A stretch of DNA of 5,936 nt from Promethearchaeota archaeon (GCA_019057355.1 DXJM01000326.1:1-5936); one strand, 5' to 3'; positions 1 through 5,893 are shown, numbered from the stretch's first letter. The notes: generated by a model not told the origin, from the sequence alone. Translations and numbers: made by a program.

Positions 1-12
1 AAAAATATAAAA

Positions 13-282
13 ATGGTGAATAAAGAAATGGAAACCGTAATAAAAATGAATGTGGATCAATTTATTAAGGATAGGGAAAATAGATCAGATGCAAAATTTC
101 TTTCTGAACTTCGTGAAGGTTATTTATGGGCTGAAGTTGATAGACAAGAACAATTCATTGAGGAATTAACCCAAGAGCTTGAAACCATGAATGACAAGGA
201 CTCTTTTAAAGCCCAGTATCTTGAATCGTGGATCGGAAGCCTAAAAATTGATCTTGAAAAGGATAAAAAACTTCTAAAATAA
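13..282 (+). CDS. Small charged helical protein, unknown function
   Basis: I do not recognise this 89-residue protein. It is hydrophilic, with no cysteines, no signal peptide and no membrane segment. From about residue 30 to the end it is rich in E, K, Q, D and L in a pattern that suggests amphipathic helices or a short coiled coil. The start is uncertain. The frame stays open to the left edge of the window, so the gene could begin upstream. ATG 13 has no ribosome site that can be judged. ATG 28 has GGTGA (15-19) eight bases ahead, the best-supported start seen, giving 84 residues. ATG 46 is a further option. The stop codon is followed at once by an oligo-T tract, which supports a real transcribed gene. 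The next gene on this strand is the transposase, which belongs to an inserted element and says nothing about function. Confidence 0.6.
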   Translation: MVNKEMETVIKMNVDQFIKDRENRSDAKFLSELREGYLWAEVDRQEQFIEELTQELETMNDKDSFKAQYLESWIGSLKIDLEKDKKLLK

Positions 283-293
283 TTTTTTTTTTT
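283..293 (+). terminator. Oligo-T terminator after the small gene
   Basis: Eleven consecutive T follow directly on the TAA stop of the upstream gene, with no hairpin in front. Archaeal RNA polymerases terminate at such T-tracts. The tract also sits just outside the proposed left end of the insertion sequence and mirrors a T-tract outside the right end, so it could instead belong to the element. Confidence 0.6.
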
Positions 294-453
294 CTCTTTC
301 ATTATCCATGTAATTCATTTATTTTGTCTTCTCACGCCATGAGCTAGCAAAATTCAATTATTTTCCACTAATTTTTCTCATCCAATACTATTCTTCCACG
401 ATTGCAGGCTCATCGATGAAGAAAGGGGTTAATTTTAAGATGGACGCATCATT
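294..453. other. Non-coding leader between IS left end and transposase
   Basis: No gene was found here. Besides the left terminal repeat, the stretch holds a 10-bp palindrome, TCATCGATGA (410-419), and the left arm of a 13-bp inverted repeat (425-437). An ATG at 440 opens only a five-codon reading frame. A transposase promoter must lie here if the element drives its own expression, but no TATA box stands out. Confidence 0.5.
301..343 (+). repeat. Probable left terminal inverted repeat of the IS
   Basis: The core ATGTAATTCAT at 308-318 is repeated exactly, inverted, at 1820-1830. ATTATC lies outside it at 301-306 (inverted copy 1838-1843). TGT, TCAC and CCAT follow inward, matching the right end with a 3-base and a 1-base gap. 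The repeat is imperfect beyond the 11-bp core. Confidence 0.5.
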
Positions 454-522
454 GTGATATTCATGACAATATTCTACAAGATAGGTCCGCCGGTTGCCTC
501 CGGGTTGGGTAAAATTAACCCC
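425..522. repeat. 13-bp inverted repeat bracketing the transposase start
   Basis: GGGGTTAATTTTA at 425-437 pairs perfectly with TAAAATTAACCCC at 510-522, leaving 72 bases between. The transposase start (GTG 454 or ATG 463) lies inside this loop and the right arm lies within the coding region. Several insertion sequences use such structures in read-through transcripts to block translation. That role here is inference. Confidence 0.65.
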
Positions 523-1791
523 CAGTGCATTAATCTTCAATTGCTTTTAGATGTTTTGGAAATTATCCGATCTACAAAAGGGTTTAAATTGCCCAAGAAA
601 CGAAGCGGGTACCCTTATGAGGTATTCATCGCGTATCAAGCATTCGTGCTGCTCTTGCAACGCTCGCCTGAAAAAACAGGCGAATGGTTGAATGAAGCGT
701 GCAAGCAGGCAAATCTTTCCTTTCAAGAGCATGAAACTGAAGAATTCTCGAATGGTAAACAAAGAAGATCTTTTCCAGACCAGCCTGCATTATCCCGATG
801 CTTGAAACAGATGGAAGCGCAGCACTGCACGGAAACCTTCTGGAACCAGGTACTATTTACCCATTTCTTGCTCTTGTCTCGTCTTGGTATCGTTAATTCC
901 GACGTGATCCTGATTGCAGATTACAAGGAAGAGAAGTGCAAGAAGGATAAAAATGATGCCTATTGTTTTGGCACGAAAGAAGGCAAGATGAAGCACAAGA
1001 CGCTCGTATTTTCGGTGATTTCCAATGGATTGCATCAAGTGATTGCAAACTTCAAGATTTATAAACGTCAAGACAAGCCCCCACTCTTCGAGAGTGTCTT
1101 GGATAAGCTTAGGATACATGATTTTACGGTCAAATATGCATTGTTGGATCGTGGTTTTTACCGAAAGCGTCTCTTAACAATGTTCTTAACTCGAAAGATC
1201 ACGATCATCATTCCTGGGCGAAAATGCACGCAAACAAAACAGATGATTGAGGACTACGTGATGGAAACGGGTAGCCGGTATTGCAAGGGCTCCATGAAGT
1301 TAAAATATGTTAAAGGGAAGGGAAACACGTATCTTTGGTTTGACATCCTTTTAGTTGCCAAGCGGAAACATCAGCTTCATGAGATAAAAAAAGATTACCG
1401 CAAGGATAATTTACCCCTTGATAAGGCATCAAGGCGCGTTTTCCCTCTCATCGTGTTGCTTGCAAGTCCGAATGGTATATCAAAATTACGAGGAAATGAA
1501 TCATACATCCGCAATTTATATAGACTGAGGTGGAACATCGAGATTGCATTCCGCGAAATGAATAAACTCGGATTTTCGTTCAGGATTCAAGGTCGAGATG
1601 CGCGACTCGGCATCCTGGGCGCAAGATCGTTATTATATAACGTGTGGCAGGTGCAGCGACACCTCTTACGAAAGAGAAACCCCCATGAGCGTGACTTGGA
1701 ATTAGACGAGTTTCTTGGAAAGACCCATGTCCATCGTGGTGTGGAGTACGTATCTTTCCTTGAGAAAATTAAAACAGACATGATTTCATGA
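454..1791 (+). CDS. Transposase, DDE type, IS4 superfamily (ISH3-like)
   Basis: This 445-residue protein would cut and join the ends of its element through an RNase H-like catalytic core. The three acidic residues are recognisable. The first is Asp156 in IADYKE. The second is Asp232 in LDRGFY. The third is Glu363 in a Y-x2-R-x3-E signature (Tyr356, Arg359, Glu363), the form of the YREK motif found in ISH3-like and related IS4-superfamily transposases. A GTK-G block with HK (about residues 173-182) between the first two acids also fits that group. Residues 1-140 would be the DNA-binding part. The gene looks intact, with no internal stop or frameshift. The start is GTG 454; ATG 463 is equally possible and has GTGAT four bases ahead. 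An in-frame stop at 436-438 excludes a start further upstream. Host-gene function is unlikely; the exact IS family is less certain than the transposase call. Confidence 0.9.
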   Translation: MIFMTIFYKIGPPVASGLGKINPQCINLQLLLDVLEIIRSTKGFKLPKKRSGYPYEVFIAYQAFVLLLQRSPEKTGEWLNEACKQANLSFQEHETEEFSNGKQRRSFPDQPALSRCLKQMEAQHCTETFWNQVLFTHFLLLSRLGIVNSDVILIADYKEEKCKKDKNDAYCFGTKEGKMKHKTLVFSVISNGLHQVIANFKIYKRQDKPPLFESVLDKLRIHDFTVKYALLDRGFYRKRLLTMFLTRKITIIIPGRKCTQTKQMIEDYVMETGSRYCKGSMKLKYVKGKGNTYLWFDILLVAKRKHQLHEIKKDYRKDNLPLDKASRRVFPLIVLLASPNGISKLRGNESYIRNLYRLRWNIEIAFREMNKLGFSFRIQGRDARLGILGARSLLYNVWQVQRHLLRKRNPHERDLELDEFLGKTHVHRGVEYVSFLEKIKTDMIS

Positions 1792-1800
1792 AAAAATATG

Positions 1801-1843
1801 ATGGAGGTGAACATTTATCATGAATTACATATTAAATGATAAT
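1801..1843 (-). repeat. Probable right terminal inverted repeat of the IS
   Basis: Read on the minus strand from 1843, this end gives ATTATC, a 7-base spacer, the 11-mer ATGTAATTCAT (1830-1820), then TGT, TCAC and CCAT. This is the same order as the left end. A smaller hairpin, TTATCAT/ATGATAA (1815-1821 and 1836-1842), lies inside it. Confidence 0.5.
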
Positions 1844-1856
1844 AAAAAAAAAAAAA
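1844..1856 (-). terminator. Oligo-T tract closing the minus-strand unit
   Basis: Thirteen consecutive A on plus read as 13 T on minus, starting five bases after the TGA stop of the AIM24-like fragment. This fits an archaeal oligo-T terminator. No T-tract follows the disulfide oxidoreductase gene that ends at 2206, so this may be where that operon also stops. Confidence 0.6.
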
Positions 1857-1861
1857 GAAGC

Positions 1862-2158
1862 TCAAGAATTGCTACTTGGATGAGGCATAAAACCGTACAA
1901 CCACATCGCAAATTCTCTTGGATTTCTTGATTGCATGATTACACTTCCTGGACCAGTTAATTGCGTGATTAGACCCTCTCCGGAAAGGAAAGTTGATTTC
2001 AAACCACCTACTTTTTTAATTTCAAAAGAAACGCTTGATTCCATTGCGACTAGATGTCCATTATCGCAATTAAAGATTTGTTTATCTTCAAGAATAATTT
2101 CAAAAAAGGCTCCCAAACACTGAAAATTCTCTATTGGATAAGTGGAACTATACATCAA
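1862..2158 (-). pseudogene. AIM24-family protein, C-terminal half only
   Basis: The 98-residue product matches the end of AIM24/TIGR00266-family proteins as I know them. The block GGLKSTFLSGEG, then TGPGSV, then QSRNPREFA-WL near the C terminus is the family's typical tail. CDNGHLVAME (residues 31-40) corresponds to the conserved segment before it, and LGAFFEI is the weaker remains of the preceding repeat. Family members are about 200-260 residues, so about the first 100-150 are missing. An in-frame stop at 2189-2191 and the neighbouring gene ending at 2206 leave no room for them. The start would be TTG 2158 or ATG 2155, with no ribosome-binding site. The likeliest reading is a truncated relic lying downstream of the oxidoreductase operon. 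A short single-domain gene is possible. The biochemical role of this family in archaea is not known to me. Confidence 0.65.
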
Positions 2159-2205
2159 TGTATGATAGAGATTGTTATGGTATTCAGCTTAACATCAAGA
2201 GGAAA

Positions 2206-2889
2206 TCAATATTGAACACGAATATTACCTCCTATCAAAGACTTCAAGATAACCTCGGGTCCTACTAATCCCGAAATCGCTTTCTGATCATTTATAACTG
2301 TATATGGCACACCAGCAGCATCATAATATTGTCCAATATCTAAATTTGCTGAAATATCTACTATCACGGATCTTATTTTTCCTTTAGACGCAATTGCAAA
2401 TAAATTTGCAATAGATACTTGCTGAGGGCAGTAAGGGCAAGTATTGGTTATCATCACTTTAATTGTTGATGGATTAATTCTTTCGATAAACTGTTTTATA
2501 GTAGCTTCATAATAATTAGGCGTTCCTGCGAAAGCAAACAGAGTTTGAACAAAAGGCTGGATTTCTTGCCCACTTGGTGCTGCTAAATATCTTATTATTT
2601 CACGCCCATCATCATCAATAAACAAAATAGTGGGAACTCTCTGTATATCGTATTGTTTCGCAAATTTTGGATGATCATCAATCGATAATTCCTCAATTGT
2701 CAATAAACCATTAGAATTCTCTTCATAAATTCTTAAAAGCGCCATGAATTCACCACAATCCATGCAGGCTTGAATCTTTCTACCATTTGGCTCGACAGCC
2801 TTAGAAGTAAACACCTTTATTTTCACGGATTTTTTTAATTTTGCCATTTCTTGCTTAATTACTTGCTTGTATTGCTCATCTGAAAACAT
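2206..2889 (-). CDS. Protein disulfide oxidoreductase, two thioredoxin folds (paralog 2)
   Basis: This 227-residue protein belongs to the archaeal glutaredoxin-like/PDO group (TIGR02187-like), cytoplasmic enzymes with two tandem thioredoxin folds that exchange thiols and disulfides. The N-terminal fold (about 20-120) has the redox pair Cys42-Met-Asp-Cys45 and the cis-proline loop VPT (Pro86). The C-terminal fold (about 140-220) has Cys151-Pro-Tyr-Cys154, the classic glutaredoxin/PDO motif, and VPY (Pro195). Both active sites are complete. The segment between the first beta strand (KVFTSK) and CMDC is about eight to ten residues longer than in the PDO enzymes I know. The start is well supported: GGAGGT at 2906-2901 lies eleven bases ahead of the ATG. 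It follows its paralog after 31 bp, so the two are very likely co-transcribed. The natural electron donor and target proteins cannot be read from the sequence. Confidence 0.85.
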   Translation of the reverse strand: MFSDEQYKQVIKQEMAKLKKSVKIKVFTSKAVEPNGRKIQACMDCGEFMALLRIYEENSNGLLTIEELSIDDHPKFAKQYDIQRVPTILFIDDDGREIIRYLAAPSGQEIQPFVQTLFAFAGTPNYYEATIKQFIERINPSTIKVMITNTCPYCPQQVSIANLFAIASKGKIRSVIVDISANLDIGQYYDAAGVPYTVINDQKAISGLVGPEVILKSLIGGNIRVQY

Positions 2890-2900
2890 TTTTTTCTAAA

Positions 2901-2906
2901 ACCTCC
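2901..2906 (-). promoter_or_regulatory. Strong Shine-Dalgarno site, GGAGGT
   Basis: GGAGGT on minus lies 11 bases before ATG 2889, within the 31-bp gap after the upstream gene's stop. It fixes this start and indicates independent re-initiation, not coupling by overlap. Confidence 0.75.
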
Positions 2907-2920
2907 GTTTTTATTCTCAT

Positions 2921-3610
2921 TTATGCATACATTCCTCCTAAATCTCTTTTGCCCTTAGTCAATTTTTCTAAAATATCTTGAAGCGTTACCATTCCAGAAA
3001 TATGTTCCTTTTCGTTTATCAAGGTGTGAGGAACTCCTTGTATGTTATACTTCAATGCAATGTCTGGATTCATGTTTATATCGATGATCTCGACCCTTAT
3101 CTTTCCTTTTGATAAAAGTGCTATTAGATTTAATAAAGGGACGATCCCCGGGCAATAAGGGCATGATAATGTTATAAAAAGCTTAATGGTTGATTTTTCA
3201 ATTTTTTTTAAACTCGAACCGATAGCATCCCTGTAATAAGAGTGAACTCCTGAAAAATATTGTAACGTTTCGATAAAAGGAGCTAATTCAGGTCCATTGG
3301 GGCTTGCTGTATATCTTAAGATTTCTTTTTCATCTTGATCGACGAATAGAATGGTGGGTATTCTCATCACACTATATTTCTCAGCCAAATCTTTATTTTC
3401 TTCGGTAGATATTTCTTCTATTTTTAATTTATCGTTAGATTCACCCGCTAATATTTGTAAGAGATTAAAGATTCCTTCACACGCCATGCATTTTCGTACT
3501 TTATTTCCATTATTGCTTATCCTAACATCGGTAAATAACTTTAGGGTAATAGAATTTTTTAATTTCTCCATTCCTTTTTTTATATTTGTTAGTTCATTTG
3601 AGGAAAACAT
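2921..3610 (-). CDS. Protein disulfide oxidoreductase, two thioredoxin folds (paralog 1)
   Basis: This 229-residue protein is a paralog of the next gene downstream. The two align almost without gaps over their whole length, starting with MFS and a helix, so they arose by tandem duplication. The N-terminal fold carries Cys41-Met-Ala-Cys44 and the cis-proline loop IPT (Pro85). The C-terminal fold carries Cys150-Pro-Tyr-Cys153 and VPH (Pro194). It shares the extended stretch before the first CxxC (VRISNNGNKVRK) with its paralog, so that extension predates the duplication. The residues between the N-terminal cysteines differ (Ala here, Asp in the other), which could tune redox potential or partner choice. 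A GGAG at 3625-3622 lies eleven bases before the ATG, weaker than the paralog's site. It is the first gene after the 3611-3905 spacer and probably leads the pair's transcript. Role inferred from family: cytosolic disulfide exchange. Confidence 0.85.
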   Translation of the reverse strand: MFSSNELTNIKKGMEKLKNSITLKLFTDVRISNNGNKVRKCMACEGIFNLLQILAGESNDKLKIEEISTEENKDLAEKYSVMRIPTILFVDQDEKEILRYTASPNGPELAPFIETLQYFSGVHSYYRDAIGSSLKKIEKSTIKLFITLSCPYCPGIVPLLNLIALLSKGKIRVEIIDINMNPDIALKYNIQGVPHTLINEKEHISGMVTLQDILEKLTKGKRDLGGMYA

Positions 3611-3905
3611 TTTTTGTTTTTCTCCATTTTAAACTTTTAATATGAATTAGGGAACATTTAGTTAAAAATTTATTACATTTAGCTCATAAATCATCGAGGT
3701 GGAATGCTCTAAATCCAATAATAATTTAGCAGGATTTTTTAATATTTTAAAAATTTGAGCATTAAGATTTAAAACAATAAGAAAAATTCATTTAAAAACT
3801 TGAACTCTCGTTAGGAAAAGCTTTAAAGCATATTAAAGTGCACGTTTCATTATTTATAAATGCAGGATAGGATATGGAAAAATATTTCTCTTGAATGGTA
3901 TTTCC
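3611..3905. other. Spacer between the CCG pair and the oxidoreductase pair
   Basis: This 295-bp stretch contains no gene that I can support; open frames on both strands are very short. It holds the candidate promoter at 3654-3682. It also contains overlapping short palindromes around GCTTTAAAGC (3820-3829), an ATTTATAAAT palindrome (3852-3861) that could be a second, distal TATA element in either direction, and a T5 tract on minus (3882-3878) that might weakly terminate the CCG operon. Whether the CCG transcript continues into the oxidoreductase pair cannot be told. Confidence 0.5.
3654..3682 (-). promoter_or_regulatory. Candidate promoter with flanking direct repeats
   Basis: An A/T-only segment (3662-3674, AATAAATTTTTAA on minus) is a possible TATA region. 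It would place transcription start near 3642 and give about 30 bases of leader that include the GGAG site. Two exact copies of CTAAATGT (minus, 3682-3675 and 3661-3654) flank it, 21 bp apart, so repeats fall on the same face of the helix. They could be operator half-sites. The region is AT-rich throughout, which limits confidence in the TATA call. Confidence 0.35.
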
Positions 3906-4895
3906 CTACATTAATAATTCGCACATATCTTTCAAGCGTGGTTGTATTTTTTTTCTCCTTCCATATGTCTTAATTATCCAATAAGCATCAGGGCAATAGG
4001 TTATAATGTATGTATCATTATAATCGTTAATTTTAAGATTTTTAAAATCTTCCATCCTTTTAAAAGCAATTGCATCAATTACATCTGTTCTAAGCTGATG
4101 ACCAATACCACCACCGCAACATTTATTAGAAACGTACTCGATGATCGAATAACCACTCTTTTTATAAATATCTTCTAATTTTTCAACAATTTCCGGTATT
4201 TCACCATTTCTTAATGGACAAGCGTGTTGAATAATCAACTTCCCTGATTTCTTTTCCTCGGATGGTTCAAAATATTCTGTAAAAAACCTCACATCAATAT
4301 GAATGGTTCTAAATTCTTTTTTAAATACCAAATAGCAACTTGGGCATATCGTTATGATTGTTTTAAATCCTTTTTCTTGAAAGAGTTCTTTATTCTTATT
4401 AACCAAATCATGATAGGAATCAATTGCACCGTTACATAAAATGGGATAACCACAACAGATTTCTTGCTCTAAAATAGTAAATTTTATCCCCTTCTTTTTC
4501 AAATATTTGATAATATTTTCTGCATATTTAGGAGTTTTAACCGTTGTGAAACATCCCAGGTATAGCAAGGTCGTTGATTTTTCCAGGTCTTTTTCATTAT
4601 ATTTCACCCTGCTCTTATTTTGGGTAAAAGGGGTGCCATTGATTTGAAGAGCCTTGATCATATCTTTTAAGCCATCAATTTTGTTACCGTCTCGTAGAAA
4701 TTTCTCTTTTAAGACGAATCTTTCAGTAGTAGTCCCGCATTCATTACAGTGAATGCAATTATACACTTTTAAGAAATCATCTTGGGAGAATTTATATTCT
4801 TCTTGATGTTCAATGAGCCAGTTAAGTTCATCATTTGTAATGAAATGATCAGGATCTGCTTCTCGACACGGGCAATAGAAATCTTTTTTGCTCAT
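3906..4895 (-). CDS. CCG-domain iron-sulfur protein, HdrB/HdrD-like (paralog 2)
   Basis: This 329-residue protein has two CCG (DUF224) domains, the cysteine-rich modules of heterodisulfide reductase HdrB/HdrD, GlpC and LutA that bind iron-sulfur clusters. In methanogen HdrB these are noncubane [4Fe-4S] clusters that reduce a disulfide. Domain 1 is textbook: Cys115, Cys147-Cys148 in ICCG, Cys184 and Cys187, spaced C-x31-CC-x35-CxxC. Domain 2 has Cys226 and Cys259-Cys260 in KCCGGG, but the final pair reads Cys301-Pro-Asp-Ala304, so one ligand is missing. An N-terminal CxxCxxC (Cys47, 50, 53) lacks the fourth cysteine and the following proline of a ferredoxin motif. CPC (Cys8, Cys10) near the start is absent from its paralog. 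The ATG overlaps the upstream stop by four bases (ATGA) and has no ribosome site of its own, so translation is probably coupled. No membrane segment is present, so it is presumably cytosolic. Substrate unknown. Confidence 0.8.
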   Translation of the reverse strand: MSKKDFYCPCREADPDHFITNDELNWLIEHQEEYKFSQDDFLKVYNCIHCNECGTTTERFVLKEKFLRDGNKIDGLKDMIKALQINGTPFTQNKSRVKYNEKDLEKSTTLLYLGCFTTVKTPKYAENIIKYLKKKGIKFTILEQEICCGYPILCNGAIDSYHDLVNKNKELFQEKGFKTIITICPSCYLVFKKEFRTIHIDVRFFTEYFEPSEEKKSGKLIIQHACPLRNGEIPEIVEKLEDIYKKSGYSIIEYVSNKCCGGGIGHQLRTDVIDAIAFKRMEDFKNLKINDYNDTYIITYCPDAYWIIKTYGRRKKIQPRLKDMCELLM

Positions 4896-5893
4896 AATAA
4901 CAGTTCAAATATATCCTTTGCTTTCGGTTTGATTTTACATTGCTTTGAAAATCGGTTCAATATCCACCAGCAACTTACGCAATATGTGGTGGCGTAATCA
5001 ACATCATCTCTATTAAAATCATCCATCCTTTTTTTTGCGATCGCATCAATAATGTCCGTTCTATGCATGTATCCTAAGCCCCCCCCGCAACACCAGTGAG
5101 GAACATTTTCTATCTCATAACCACTTTTTCTTAGAATATTCTCAACAAATTCAGAAACATCTTCACGACCACGATTAATTAATTGACAAAGATGTTGAAG
5201 TTCTACCTTTCCCGCTTTATTAGTTTTTGATGGTTCCAAATAATCAACTACAAATTCAAATTCCGTCTCACTGTCCATTTCTGGTTTGTAAAATTTATTG
5301 AATAAGAAATAACATGCAGGACAGAGGCAAATTACCTTCTTAAAATTTTTAAAAATCTCAATATTTTCTTTCTTACATGTTTCAAATTCTTTCATTGATC
5401 CGCTCGCAAACCAAGGCCAACCACAACATATCTCAGTTTCTAAAATAGTAAAATCAATGCCTAGTTTAAGAAGATATTGCAGTGAATGTTCAGTATATAG
5501 GGGAATCCGAATTGTAGAGAGACAACCCATAAAATATAACGTGTCAGATGTTTCAGGAATGCCTTGAGGTCGCTTAATTCTCATTTTATTAGTGGGATAG
5601 GGTGATCTAAATGTTTCAAAACACTCCCGCATCTCTTTTAATCCTTCAAGTGTAAAGCCTTGTTTTAAAAAAACCTCCTTTAATTGAATTCGTTCCATTT
5701 CTGTTTCGCATAACCCACAATGAACACAATTATAGACCTTGGAGTAATCGTCTTGTTTAAACTGGATGTTGTTAAGGTCTCGTATCATTTGCTTGACATC
5801 TTCATCTAAATAGAAATTCTCTCGATCGACTTCTTCAGTTGGGTATTTTTTCCTATCATTTGGATAGACCACATTTCCATTCTTGTCAACCAT
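4892..5893 (-). CDS. CCG-domain iron-sulfur protein, HdrB/HdrD-like (paralog 1)
   Basis: This 333-residue protein is the upstream member of a tandem CCG pair and is clearly homologous to the downstream gene along its length. Both CCG domains have all five cysteines. Domain 1 has Cys124, Cys156-157 and Cys191/194 (C-x31-CC-x33-CxxC). Domain 2 has Cys236, Cys268-269 in WCCGGG and Cys305/308 (C-x31-CC-x35-CxxC). Both could therefore bind clusters as in HdrB. The N-terminal motif is Cys56, Cys59, Cys62 in CVHCGLC, with no fourth cysteine, so a normal [4Fe-4S] ferredoxin site is not present. HdrD and GlpC proteins usually have two full ferredoxin motifs there. The start is fixed by an in-frame stop just upstream (5900-5902). 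There is no ribosome site, which suggests a leaderless message. No signal peptide or membrane segment is visible. Likely role: electron transfer to or from a thiol/disulfide, as one subunit of a complex whose other members lie outside the window. Confidence 0.8.
   Translation of the reverse strand: MVDKNGNVVYPNDRKKYPTEEVDRENFYLDEDVKQMIRDLNNIQFKQDDYSKVYNCVHCGLCETEMERIQLKEVFLKQGFTLEGLKEMRECFETFRSPYPTNKMRIKRPQGIPETSDTLYFMGCLSTIRIPLYTEHSLQYLLKLGIDFTILETEICCGWPWFASGSMKEFETCKKENIEIFKNFKKVICLCPACYFLFNKFYKPEMDSETEFEFVVDYLEPSKTNKAGKVELQHLCQLINRGREDVSEFVENILRKSGYEIENVPHWCCGGGLGYMHRTDIIDAIAKKRMDDFNRDDVDYATTYCVSCWWILNRFSKQCKIKPKAKDIFELLL

Larger units (their letters stand above)
301..1843 (+). mobile_element. 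Insertion sequence, ISH3-like, with imperfect terminal repeats
   Basis: The element is defined by an intact DDE transposase gene and by inverted similarity between its flanks. Read inward from each side, both ends carry ATTATC, then an identical 11-mer ATGTAATTCAT (308-318 on plus, 1830-1820 on minus), then TGT, TCAC and CCAT blocks in the same order with small gaps. Both ends are also bordered by T-runs pointing inward (283-293 on plus, 1856-1844 on minus). By eye the transposase gene is less AT-rich than its surroundings, as expected of an incoming element. I could not find a convincing target-site duplication, so the exact ends are uncertain by about 20 bp each side. The element sits between the 3' ends of two convergent host genes, where insertion would do little harm. 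Confidence 0.55.

Noticed and set aside
439..444. GATGGA here and at 1800-1805 as a possible target-site duplication of the IS.
   Set aside because: The flanking inward sequences do not form an inverted repeat at these points, and a six-base match in this composition is easily chance. The outer 11-bp core is better supported.
1803..1930. A perfect GGAGGTGA nine bases before ATG 1820, opening a 36-codon plus-strand frame.
   Set aside because: The GGAGGTGA and the ATG both fall within the proposed right terminal inverted repeat, where matching bases occur at the left end. The frame runs through the A13 tract and then antisense to the AIM24-like fragment, with a lysine run and no recognisable sequence. 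It is more likely a by-product of the IS end than a gene.
1935..2123. Plus-strand open frame of 62 codons.
   Set aside because: It lies antisense to the AIM24-like fragment, which has a recognisable family tail. The plus frame shows no motif and no ribosome site.
3711..3740. AAATCC/GGATTT hairpin followed by a T6 run on plus, resembling an intrinsic terminator.
   Set aside because: The stem is only six mostly A-T pairs with a 15-base loop, and no plus-strand gene lies upstream to be terminated.
3942..4178. Plus-strand open frame of 78 codons.
   Set aside because: It is antisense to the C-terminal part of a clear CCG-domain gene and has no supporting motif or start signal.
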